DNA of 8,022 nt from assembly GCA_964462125.1 (NCBI GenBank), contig CAYWXT010000257.1, positions 1-8,022 of the forward strand, written 5' to 3'. The position numbers were made by a program, and so were the translations under genes. Positions within the stretch are counted from its first letter, which is position 1, and every line of letters begins with the position of its first letter. A model generated the notes under the pieces. The model had not been told where the DNA came from and did not search any database. It saw nothing but the letters and a program-made list of their open reading frames with translations. The stretch comes from JAWLFY01 sp964462125 (lineage in GTDB: Bacteria; Planctomycetota; Planctomycetia; Pirellulales; Pirellulaceae). Below are positions 1-7,483 of the stretch, in pieces.

Positions 1-924
<924 letters not shown>

Positions 925-1017
925 ACGCGGTTTCAGCGGTGCGTTGGAGCCAACCGCATCAACCGGATCGCGCGGGCGACCGGGTTTTCCATCAACATTC
1001 ATTATCACGCAGCTTTC

Positions 1018-2184
1018 ATGGCCACCACCGAAGCAGCCGCTCCAGAATCCCACGAGCATGGCGACGAGGGTCACGATCATGACCATCCGTCGTTTTTGGC
1101 GCACCATTTCGACACTCCGCAACAGCAGTTCGACAGCGGAAAGCTTGGGATCTGGATCTTCCTCGTCACGGAAGTCTTGTTCTTCAGCGGGATGTTCTGT
1201 GCCTACGCGATCTTTCGGATGCTTCGCCCGGAGGTGTTCGAGGGCTGCAGCCAGTTCTTGAACACGCAATTGGGTGCGATCAATACCGGGGTGTTGCTGT
1301 TCAGTTCGCTGACGATGGCGTGGGCGGTTCGTTGTGCCCAGACCGAGGAGCATCGGAAATTGACCGCGCTGCTCGCCACCACCCTTTCCTGCGGGATGGT
1401 TTTCTTGGGGGTCAAGGCGATCGAGTACTCCCACAAATGGTCGATGGGATTGCTGCCGGCCGGCATGTTTGTTTACGACCCGGCCCACCCGCACGTGGAG
1501 GGCGCCCCCAATTACCTGGCGTGGATCAGTGCCCCCTTTGTCCTCCTCACCGTCGCATCATTCGTGTGGCTTGCCGTCTCCTACTTTCGCGGCCGCGACT
1601 TCCAGTTCGCTTGTGCCAAACCGTTGACGGTCGTTTGCCTTTGTTTCTTTGCCGGCATCCTCTTGGGCATGATCCTGGAGGGGGGCGAGGAGCAGGCGGA
1701 TGAGGCGCATGCTGGTGATAAGCATGCGGTGGTCGAGCATCGGGTGGAGGAGCCTGGGCCGGCGGTCGCCCCCGAGGCGGATTCGGGGGGCCGGCAGTTA
1801 TCGATCCGTGAACGGCTTGCGGCCGACGAGATCAATACAGGATTGCAGAGCGCGATGCGGGCTGAGAGCGTCCAGCAAGAACTTGCCGGGTCCTCGGTGG
1901 TCACCCAACGAGCACGCGCTGCGGAGCCCATCGCCGACGTTCAGGAAAACGTGTTCACGCCCCGGACCGCTGGCGTGTTCTTCAGCATTTACTACTGCAT
2001 GACCGGGATTCATGCGATCCACATCATCGGCGGACTTGGGGTGCTGGCCTGGCTGTTGGTGCGGTCGGTGCGACAAGATTTCAGCCGCCAGTATTTCGGG
2101 CCTGTCGATTACGTGGGGCTCTATTGGCACTTGGTCGACCTGATTTGGATCTACCTGTTTCCGCTTTTGTATTTGATTCGCTAA
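1018..2184 (+). CDS. ctaE: Cytochrome c oxidase subunit III, expanded form
   Basis: Integral membrane subunit that packs against subunit I of the aa3/caa3 oxidase and supports stable proton uptake. It has 388 residues, where five-helix bacterial homologues usually have about 200-260. The N-terminus is His/Asp-rich (H12, H14, H19, H21, H23, H29, H30). Family signatures are GKLGIWIFLVTEVLFFSG (41-58; E52 matches the conserved glutamate that is E90 in the bovine subunit), LGAINTGVLLFSSLTMA (85-101), VFLGVKAIEYSHKW (128-141), FFSIYYCMTGIHAIHIIGG (321-339) and GLYWHLVDLIWIYLFPLLY (367-385). Between the third and fourth family helices lie two extra hydrophobic segments (about 172-190 and 202-220) and a charged loop (221-317), giving seven predicted membrane segments. 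The ATG at 1018 is chosen because it gives the expected hydrophilic start; I see no clear Shine-Dalgarno. It starts 93 bp after subunit I and 39 bp before subunit IV, consistent with one transcript. Identity is secure; the role of the insert is unknown. Confidence 0.96.
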   Translation: MATTEAAAPESHEHGDEGHDHDHPSFLAHHFDTPQQQFDSGKLGIWIFLVTEVLFFSGMFCAYAIFRMLRPEVFEGCSQFLNTQLGAINTGVLLFSSLTMAWAVRCAQTEEHRKLTALLATTLSCGMVFLGVKAIEYSHKWSMGLLPAGMFVYDPAHPHVEGAPNYLAWISAPFVLLTVASFVWLAVSYFRGRDFQFACAKPLTVVCLCFFAGILLGMILEGGEEQADEAHAGDKHAVVEHRVEEPGPAVAPEADSGGRQLSIRERLAADEINTGLQSAMRAESVQQELAGSSVVTQRARAAEPIADVQENVFTPRTAGVFFSIYYCMTGIHAIHIIGGLGVLAWLLVRSVRQDFSRQYFGPVDYVGLYWHLVDLIWIYLFPLLYLIR

Positions 2185-2223
2185 GCTCCCTGACCTTTCC
2201 CTGACGCCCGAGCACAACGCACA

Positions 2224-2586
2224 ATGTCTTCTCATGGCCACGCCGACGACGGGACTGATTTTGCCCATCCCATGCCGCTGCCGGTCTTGTTCGCCGTATT
2301 TTTCGCATTGGTTTTTTTGACGATCATCACGGTGGCTCAGGCGAGTTTCGACCTGGGACAATTCGACGTCTTGCTCGTGATGGCCATCGCGACGGTCAAG
2401 GCGGCGCTGGTCGCGTTCTTCTTCATGCACTTGGCCTACGACAAGCCATTCAACCTTGTCGTGTTCCTGAGCGCCTTTGTGTTTGTCGGGTTGTTCGTGA
2501 TCTTCACCCTTGGCGACAGTCAGATGACAAAAGGGACGTTCGAGCCGATCCGTGACGACGGGACGGTCGCGGCGGGAGAGCCGTAG
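2224..2586 (+). CDS. ctaF: Cytochrome c oxidase subunit IV, prokaryotic small subunit (caa3 type)
   Basis: Small accessory membrane subunit of bacterial haem-copper oxidases (prokaryotic COX4 family, PF03626), thought to help assembly or stability of the subunit I/III core. The 120 residues form a His-containing hydrophilic N-terminus, three predicted membrane segments (about 18-38, 48-69 and 77-97) and a short charged tail. The family signature VKAALVAFFFMHL is at residues 58-70. The length fits the usual range of about 90-120. It follows subunit III by 39 bp in the same direction and is the last visible gene of the oxidase operon. The ATG at 2224 directly precedes the conserved part, and no better start is visible. 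No strong intrinsic terminator follows; the sequence after the stop has only short GC-rich inverted repeats (near 2616-2635) without a T-run. Confidence 0.93.
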   Translation: MSSHGHADDGTDFAHPMPLPVLFAVFFALVFLTIITVAQASFDLGQFDVLLVMAIATVKAALVAFFFMHLAYDKPFNLVVFLSAFVFVGLFVIFTLGDSQMTKGTFEPIRDDGTVAAGEP

Positions 2587-2659
2587 GCGCTCGCCTGGGT
2601 CGATCCATTTTTAAACGGCACGCCGTGCGAGCCGTCCGGTCTCGAACGTTGATTTTGCT

Positions 2660-2665
2660 TACAAT
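2660..2665 (+). promoter_or_regulatory. Possible -10 element (TACAAT) upstream of the propeller gene
   Basis: A TACAAT hexamer in the context GCTTACAATG lies 77 bp before the chosen ATG at 2743, in the 156-bp gap after the oxidase operon. It differs by one base from the TATAAT consensus. No convincing -35 box is visible 16-18 bp upstream. It would give the propeller gene transcription independent of the oxidase genes. This is inferred from the match alone. Confidence 0.25.
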
Positions 2666-2742
2666 GCGTGGCGGCCGCGGCGGTGGTGTTCGGATTGATC
2701 GGCGCGGCCTTCCCGTCATTTCCTCACAACCCAACGTCTGCC

Positions 2743-4044
2743 ATGACTCGCTCAAAACGATCCATCTTATTCGTGATCCCGTTTTTCCTGTTCTGCTTTG
2801 CGGGGTTCCAGCCCTTGGCGGCTATCGGGGAGGAGGGCGCGGCGTCGGATTGGCCCGAGTTCCATGGGGCAGCAGGCCGCGGATACGTTGGGCTGGGGCA
2901 GATTCCCTCGCGTTGGGACGACTCTGACTACGCGTGGCGACGCGATGTCGGAGCGCAAGATGTCGGTTCTCCCGTGATCTCCGACGGAAAGGTTTTTTAT
3001 CTCGTGTCGAAACCTGAACGATCGGAGATCGCCCTCGAAGCGGTCGACTTGGTGACGGGGAGCTTGTTGTGGTCGAACGCCTATCCACAAGAGGTCCACG
3101 GTGTGCATCCGCGAAACACGCTCGCGTCCAGTACGCCGACGGTCGACGGTGACCGCCTGTTCGTCTCGTGGAGTGACCCTGAGCACACTTTTCTGAAAAG
3201 CTTCAACCATCAAGGAGACGAGATTTGGTCGCGTGATTTTGGCACCTGGCAAAGCCAACACGGCTTTGGCACGAGTCCGCGTGTGTTCGGATCGATGGTG
3301 TTGTTGTTCAACTCGCAGCAGGCGGTGCAGTTAGACCCGGGGGAGGCGCCGGGACGGAGCCGGATGATTGCGGTGGATCGTGACACCGGTGACCTGCGGT
3401 GGGAATCCGACCTTAAGACAACGCGAACCTGCTACGGCGTGCCGGCTCTCTATCACCCTGCCGACGGTGGTTCCCCCCAGATCATCGATGCCAACACGGG
3501 CAACGGCCTGTTCGGTCTCGACGCGGAAACGGGCAAAATGCTGTGGAACCGGGAAGTGTTCAGCATGCGATGTTGCAGCACGCCGCTGATCGTGGATGAC
3601 ATTGCGATCGGCAGTTCGGGAAGTGGAGGGGGTGGAAACCACTTGGTCGCGGTCCGGATTCCAAATCCGGGTGAAGCACCGGAGGAGGTCTATCGGATTG
3701 AAAGCGGCGCCCCCTACGTGCCTACCCCTGCGGTCAAGGACGGCTTGCTGTTCATGGTTTCTGACGACGGGATCGCCTCCTGCATCGATGCCAAGACGGG
3801 TGAGCAAAAGTGGATGCAGCGGATCGGGGGCACCTTTGGCGCCTCTCCCGTGGTCATTGGCGATACCATGCTGGTGATCGACTTGGGCGGCACCGCGACG
3901 TTGTTACGGGCGTCCGAGGAGTACGAGAAGCTCGGGGAGGTCGACTTGGGAGGCTACGTTGGCGCCACGCCCGCCTTTGCTGAAGGCCGATTGTTGCTGC
4001 GGGTCGGCACTGAACTGCGGTGCCTGGCACCTGGGGCCATTTAG
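2743..4044 (+). CDS. Secreted PQQ-binding-like beta-propeller repeat protein
   Basis: A 433-residue exported protein of the PQQ-like/BamB-like propeller superfamily (PQQ_2 type). The ATG at 2743 is preferred over the in-frame GTG at 2668 because it gives a clean Sec signal: basic TRSKRS, a hydrophobic core at about 8-27, and likely cleavage near LAA (25-27). The mature protein opens with DWPEFHG (36-42), which resembles the WPQF-G motif at the start of planctomycete proteins of this class. Eight repeats follow, each with a small-residue/Pro opening strand and most with an 'xxD..TG...W' close: about 75-110, 130-165, 177-223, 231-271, 278-320, 325-361, 366-402 and 406-430. The strand YAWRRDV (63-69) could close the ring. 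Quinoprotein dehydrogenase signatures are not evident, so a scaffolding or binding role is as likely as an enzymatic one. It follows the oxidase operon by 156 bp; a functional link to respiration is not shown. Confidence 0.88.
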   Translation: MTRSKRSILFVIPFFLFCFAGFQPLAAIGEEGAASDWPEFHGAAGRGYVGLGQIPSRWDDSDYAWRRDVGAQDVGSPVISDGKVFYLVSKPERSEIALEAVDLVTGSLLWSNAYPQEVHGVHPRNTLASSTPTVDGDRLFVSWSDPEHTFLKSFNHQGDEIWSRDFGTWQSQHGFGTSPRVFGSMVLLFNSQQAVQLDPGEAPGRSRMIAVDRDTGDLRWESDLKTTRTCYGVPALYHPADGGSPQIIDANTGNGLFGLDAETGKMLWNREVFSMRCCSTPLIVDDIAIGSSGSGGGGNHLVAVRIPNPGEAPEEVYRIESGAPYVPTPAVKDGLLFMVSDDGIASCIDAKTGEQKWMQRIGGTFGASPVVIGDTMLVIDLGGTATLLRASEEYEKLGEVDLGGYVGATPAFAEGRLLLRVGTELRCLAPGAI

Positions 4045-4122
4045 CTTCCGTCGGAAAACCCTGGATTAAGCCATATAGCCCGAGCCGTAGTCGCTAGCCT
4101 CGTGTCTTGGTTGGGGTGGCCA

Positions 4123-4162
4123 GCGGTGCGACTGGCCCGCGGTGCGACTGGCCCGCGGCGCG
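4123..4162. repeat. 16-bp tandem repeat in the gap between convergent genes
   Basis: The unit GCGGTGCGACTGGCCC occurs twice without mismatch (4123-4138 and 4139-4154). A partial third copy follows (GCGGCGCG, 4155-4162, one mismatch). GGCCAG (4118-4123) and CTGGCC (4132-4137) also form a 6-bp inverted repeat with an 8-base loop, so folded RNA is possible on either strand. There is no following T-run, so it is not a standard intrinsic terminator. It lies between the stop of the propeller gene (4044) and the stop of the epimerase gene (4195), where a bidirectional transcription end would be expected. The remainder of this 150-bp gap shows nothing I can name. Confidence 0.7.
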
Positions 4163-4194
4163 TGCCCGTCGGCTCAGGGGTTTTCAGGCAACGC

Positions 4195-5226
4195 CTAGGA
4201 AGCGGCAGCGTTTGGCAGCCAGCCCTGTTCGCGGTACCAGCGGACGGTTTCATCGAGGCGGTCTTGCAGTGGGCGTTCGGGGACGAATCCGGTATCACGT
4301 CTGAGTGCCTCGTCGCTGCAGGCCCATCCGCCGGCGGTCGCCTCCCGGGCCTTGTCCCATCCAAGGATGTGTGGTTTTCGCCGCACCTGTGCCACCAGTT
4401 CGTTGATAGCCGCAATCGTCCAGACCCCGGCGCCGGGACTGCGCCAGATCCGCACCTGCGTGCGCCCCAGCGACCGGCCTGCCATCCGTCCCAGTTCGCT
4501 ATAGGTGACAAGTTCATCCGCGGCGGCGAAGTAGATTCCCGCGTGAGCGTTTTCGGGAGTCTCGGGGTCCAATCGGCGGCCGCTTGCGGTGGCAGCGATC
4601 AGGGCGGCGGCCAGGTCGGCGGCGTGGATCACCGAGTAGGACGCATCGGTCCTGCCGGGAACCAGATGCAGGTTCCAGCGGGCGATGGTGCGGAATAGTT
4701 CCAACCCGGCACGGTCGCCTTGGCCGAGCACGATCGGCGGGCGAACGACCGTGATCGGCATGTGGCGGGCGTAGGCGGCGGCGGCCAGTTCCCCGGCATG
4801 CTTGCTTTGGCCGTAGCGGGAAACGGGAGCGGGCTCGTCCTGTTCAGTTCGCGGCCGGCCGGCGATGCAGGGTCCTGCGGCGGCGAGCGACGAGACGTAG
4901 ACCAGCACCGGGGGGACGGAGGCCGCGGCGCAGGCGGCCGCGACATTGCGGGTCCCTTCCTCGTTGACCTCGCGCAGTTGTCCCGCACTGGTCGCTTTGG
5001 TCAAACCAGCCAAGTGGAAGACGACATCGACATTGGCGACAGCGGATCGTAGCGATTCGGGATCGGTGACGTCACCGCTGACCAACCTCGCGCCGAGCTG
5101 AGCCAATGCCTCGGCTCGGCGATGAGAGCGGACGAGACAGCGGACTTCGGCCCCCTCGGCCTGCAGACGGCGAACGAGATGATGGCCGATGAAGCCGGTC
5201 GCCCCGGTAACGAATGCACGATTCAT
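4195..5226 (-). CDS. NAD-dependent epimerase/dehydratase, extended SDR family
   Basis: A cytosolic Rossmann-fold oxidoreductase of 343 residues, the normal size for extended SDRs. The cofactor-binding TGATGFIG is at residues 7-14, an acidic GDV at 51-53, HLAG at 71-74, the substrate-region serines in YVSS (110-113), and the catalytic pair Y138/K142 in SRYGQSK. VRPPIVLG (161-168) follows the usual active-site region. The C-terminus ends with GFVPERPLQDRLDETVRWY (313-331) and GWLP, as in many sugar-nucleotide epimerases and dihydroflavonol-reductase-like proteins. The substrate cannot be told from sequence; nucleotide-sugar epimerase, hopanoid-associated HpnA-like protein and DFR-like reductase are all possible. 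The ATG at 5226 sits directly before the Rossmann motif. A GAGAGGG about 14 bases upstream is rather far for a ribosome site. The gene starts 44 bp after the CinA-like gene on the same strand, suggesting cotranscription. Confidence 0.9.
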   Translation of the reverse strand: MNRAFVTGATGFIGHHLVRRLQAEGAEVRCLVRSHRRAEALAQLGARLVSGDVTDPESLRSAVANVDVVFHLAGLTKATSAGQLREVNEEGTRNVAAACAAASVPPVLVYVSSLAAAGPCIAGRPRTEQDEPAPVSRYGQSKHAGELAAAAYARHMPITVVRPPIVLGQGDRAGLELFRTIARWNLHLVPGRTDASYSVIHAADLAAALIAATASGRRLDPETPENAHAGIYFAAADELVTYSELGRMAGRSLGRTQVRIWRSPGAGVWTIAAINELVAQVRRKPHILGWDKAREATAGGWACSDEALRRDTGFVPERPLQDRLDETVRWYREQGWLPNAAAS

Positions 5227-5270
5227 GATGCGGCTCAGGACCCTCTCGGGATATACCTGACACGTGTTTT

Positions 5271-5777
5271 TTACTCACGGACGTTGAGACGGTCGAAATG
5301 GTCGGTGGCCTCGGAGAGGACCAATTCCGCCGCCTCCTGTTGCCGCGACCGGCGCCCCGACGACTTCAGCCGCTTGCGGATCGTCCGGGACTCGGTTCCC
5401 GCGGCTTGCCGCCAGGCCATGGCGACAAAGACGACCCCATCGAGTGTTTCGGGAGCATCGGGTCCGAGGTGGCCTGTGACCGCCACCGAAATCGTCGCCT
5501 CCGGGGTCTCGTCGAGGACGTGCCTCGCCATCGAATCGGTCACCTCATTGCTCACCGAGGTCCGCTCGCGGATCAACTTGCTGCTCAAGTCGAGCCAGGC
5601 GACCTTGGTCGCATCGCGATAGGTTACCGCTGAACCACAAAGCCAGTTCGAGGCCCCTGGGATGGCGGCGAGGGAGGCGGCGACGAGTCCGCCGGTGCAA
5701 CTCTCGGCAAGCACCAGATGCAAATCGCGAGCCTGGAGCAATTCTACCAGGGACGTCGCGGCGGAAGAAAGGCTCAT
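5271..5777 (-). CDS. pncC: CinA family protein, stand-alone C-terminal (nicotinamide-nucleotide amidohydrolase) domain
   Basis: Belongs to the CinA C-terminal domain family (PF02464), whose characterised members deamidate nicotinamide mononucleotide to nicotinate mononucleotide in pyridine-nucleotide salvage. The ATG at 5777 gives 168 residues, the size of a single domain. The frame stays open further upstream to 5984, but that extension is Pro/Gly/Arg-rich, low-complexity and unlike the family. Signatures are AESCTGG (24-30, with the conserved Ser), IPGAS (39-43), the SAVTYRDATK segment (49-58) corresponding to the usual 'xxYsNxxK', SVSNEV (74-79) and VTGHLGP (100-106) followed by DGVVFVAMA (113-121). 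The loop after VTG reads HLGPDAPE instead of the more usual glycine-rich IAGPxGG. There is no N-terminal molybdopterin-binding-like domain, so this is the short PncC form. It is probably the first gene of an operon with the epimerase. Activity is inferred from the family. Confidence 0.88.
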   Translation of the reverse strand: MSLSSAATSLVELLQARDLHLVLAESCTGGLVAASLAAIPGASNWLCGSAVTYRDATKVAWLDLSSKLIRERTSVSNEVTDSMARHVLDETPEATISVAVTGHLGPDAPETLDGVVFVAMAWRQAAGTESRTIRKRLKSSGRRSRQQEAAELVLSEATDHFDRLNVRE

Positions 5778-5827
5778 GGGGTAGGATCCGTGGCGAGGTC
5801 CGGCCGGCAGCCGGGGCGAGGAGCGGG

Positions 5828-5860
5828 GGATGGAACCGAAACGAGGCAGGATGGAACCGA
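5828..5860. repeat. Pair of 12-bp direct repeats in a divergent promoter region
   Basis: GGATGGAACCGA occurs at 5828-5839 and again at 5849-5860, both copies exact and 21 bp apart start to start, about two helical turns. They lie in the 236-bp gap between the divergently transcribed CinA-like and beta-helix genes, upstream of both starts. Same-face spacing in such a gap is typical of regulator binding sites, but no regulator is encoded in the window and chance duplication is possible. Apart from this pair and the possible -10 at 5930-5935, I recognise nothing in the gap. Confidence 0.5.
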
Positions 5861-5929
5861 GGGGAGTGGGGAAGCCACACGACCGTCCCGCCCCAGCCGT
5901 TGTTGCGTGGCCGATCGCCATGGCCGAGA

Positions 5930-5935
5930 ATTGTA
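5930..5935 (-). promoter_or_regulatory. Possible -10 element (TACAAT) for the CinA-epimerase operon
   Basis: Read on the minus strand, the sequence is GCTACAATTC, a one-mismatch -10 hexamer 152 bp before the chosen CinA-like start at 5777. It resembles the GCTTACAATG at 2660-2665 upstream of the propeller gene. No good -35 box is visible. If it is used, the transcript has a long leader that covers the 12-bp direct repeats. Confidence 0.2.
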
Positions 5936-6013
5936 GCGATCCCCCACCGAGCCGACACGGACCCACGTCTGCGGTTCTTCCCACCCAAATTCCTCTTCCT
6001 ACAAATTGCGATC

Positions 6014-7456
6014 ATGAGACGAAACGACTTGAAGGGGACACCACGGCGACCGCTCGCGTTCGGGGTCTGCGCGTTATGGCTCGCCGTCGCGAGTGCCTCC
6101 GCGTGGAGCCAAACCTCCGAACCCGAGCCCCCGAGTTCGGAAACCGACGACGCCGGGCACAGCATCTCGGTGGTCGATGCGATCGGGGATGGAGTCGCGG
6201 ATGACACGCAGGCGATCCAAGCCGCTGTCGACTCGGAGCGCGGTGATCTGCGGTTCACGAAGGGAACCTATCGGCTGACTGAAACGATCGAAATCGACCT
6301 CGATCGTGTCGGCTTCACTTCGATCCACGGCAACGGGGTTGCACGGTTTGTGATGGAGGCTCCGGGTCCGGCGTTTCGATTTGTTGGAACGCACGAGGGG
6401 ACCGCCTCGCCGGCAACGATTGAAGACGAGGTGTGGGACCGCCAGCGGACACCGATGGTTGATGGGATCGAGATCGTCGGCGAACATCCGGAAGCCTGCG
6501 GCATCGAAGCGGCCGGGACGATGCAGCTGACCCTCACCCGGCTCGTCGTCCGCGAAGCGTTGCATGCGGTTCACCTGGTTCAACGGAATCGGAATGTTAC
6601 CCTTTCCGAATGCCATCTGTATCACAACCGCGGGGTGGGCGTCTTTTTGGATGAGTTGAATCTGCACCAGATCAACATTGCGAACTGTCACATTAGCTAC
6701 AACGCTGGGGGCGGGGTGGTGGCGCGGCAGAGCGAGATTCGGAACCTGCAGATCGGCACCTGTGATCTCGAGGGGAACATGGGCGGCCCCGACTCGGATC
6801 CGACCGCCAACGTGTGGCTCGATTCAACCGCCAGCTCGATCGGGGAAGTCGCGATCGTCGGTTGCACAATCCAACACGATCATGACTCCCCCGAGTCGGC
6901 GAATATTCGGATTGACGGGGAGTCGACCGAGCGGCCTTTTACCGACGAGCGTCGTCACGGGAATGTCACCATCGCGGACAACGTTTTGTCCGACGTTCAT
7001 TACAATCTCGACATCCGCAATGTCCGCGGCATCGCGATCACCGGCAACACGATGTGGAAGGGGTACACGGCCAACGTGGCCTTGGAGGACTGCTCGCAGG
7101 TCGTGATGACGGGGAACATGCTCGACCGCAATCCGCGCTATCACTACGGCGACGGGTCCAAGGCCAACAACGGCGTGCTGCTCACCGACTGCAGCGACTG
7201 CACCGTGTCGGCCAACCACTCTCACGGCGTGGTGCTCCACGAAGCGGCGATGGTGCTGCGTCGTTGCCGGCGGGTGAATCTGACCGGCTGCAGTATCCTT
7301 GACTACGGGACGGTCGGGTTGCTGTTGGATGACGTCGCCCACAGCCGGGTATCGGACTGCATCATCCGCGATGACCGGGAGGAGGCGGAGGGGAAATCAA
7401 TTCAGATGCGGAATGTGACCGGCTCGATGCTGCAAGACAACCTGCTGGATGACTAG
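6014..7456 (+). CDS. Secreted right-handed parallel beta-helix protein (pectate-lyase-3-like)
   Basis: A 480-residue exported solenoid protein. The ATG at 6014 gives a Sec signal peptide (basic up to R12, hydrophobic core 13-27, likely cleavage after ASA at 28-30). The frame opens upstream at 5900, but that extension has no signal or domain character. After a Ser/Glu/Pro-rich linker (about 31-50), SVVDAIGDGVADDTQAIQAA (52-71) matches the opening of the pectate_lyase_3 family, followed by FTKGTYRL (81-88). From about 148 to 478 it consists of beta-helix coils with recurring 'hxhxxCxh' or 'hxhTGNxh' turns: C200, C225 and C250 are exactly 25 residues apart, then C284, N345, N368, N401, C426 and C449. 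Such folds occur in polysaccharide lyases, hydrolases, epimerases and non-catalytic binding proteins. I see no diagnostic catalytic triad, so the substrate is unknown. A DUF6807 gene follows within about 30 bp, suggesting a shared carbohydrate-related role. Confidence 0.9.
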   Translation: MRRNDLKGTPRRPLAFGVCALWLAVASASAWSQTSEPEPPSSETDDAGHSISVVDAIGDGVADDTQAIQAAVDSERGDLRFTKGTYRLTETIEIDLDRVGFTSIHGNGVARFVMEAPGPAFRFVGTHEGTASPATIEDEVWDRQRTPMVDGIEIVGEHPEACGIEAAGTMQLTLTRLVVREALHAVHLVQRNRNVTLSECHLYHNRGVGVFLDELNLHQINIANCHISYNAGGGVVARQSEIRNLQIGTCDLEGNMGGPDSDPTANVWLDSTASSIGEVAIVGCTIQHDHDSPESANIRIDGESTERPFTDERRHGNVTIADNVLSDVHYNLDIRNVRGIAITGNTMWKGYTANVALEDCSQVVMTGNMLDRNPRYHYGDGSKANNGVLLTDCSDCTVSANHSHGVVLHEAAMVLRRCRRVNLTGCSILDYGTVGLLLDDVAHSRVSDCIIRDDREEAEGKSIQMRNVTGSMLQDNLLDD

Positions 7457-7483
7457 CGAACCACTGATTCGGAAACCAACTGC

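Noticed and set aside
927..956. Inverted repeats (GCGGTT/AACCGC and GTTGG/CCAAC) between subunits I and III.
   Set aside because: The stems are short, the loops are either 19 or 2 bases, and no T-run follows. It is not convincing as a terminator or regulatory element within the operon.
1798..2430. A 210-codon open frame on the minus strand across the subunit III/IV junction.
   Set aside because: It lies opposite well-conserved oxidase genes, has no recognisable domain and is rich in Arg, Gln and His, as expected for the reverse strand of GC-rich coding sequence.
2668..2742. Upstream GTG start for the propeller protein, adding 25 residues.
   Set aside because: The extension would bury the clean signal peptide that begins at 2743 and starts almost on top of the possible -10 element.
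3571..3576. Adjacent cysteines (residues 277-278) in the propeller, reminiscent of the vicinal disulfide of PQQ alcohol dehydrogenases.
   Set aside because: They lie in the opening strand of repeat five, not in the early-propeller position of true dehydrogenases, and other PQQ-pocket features are not evident.
4102..4698. A 198-codon plus-strand open frame opposite the epimerase gene, including the tandem repeat.
   Set aside because: The minus-strand gene has clear SDR motifs. This frame is Gly/Arg/Pro-rich and matches nothing I recognise.
5260..5272. Palindrome ACACGTGT followed by six T on the plus strand, resembling a terminator.
   Set aside because: The stem has only four base pairs with no loop, and the T-run is oriented for plus-strand transcription, whereas both flanking genes run on the minus strand.
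5545..6258. A 237-codon minus-strand open frame spanning the divergent gap and the start of the beta-helix gene.
   Set aside because: It overlaps the CinA-like gene in another frame and the beta-helix signal peptide on the other strand. Its composition is low-complexity and no motif is seen.
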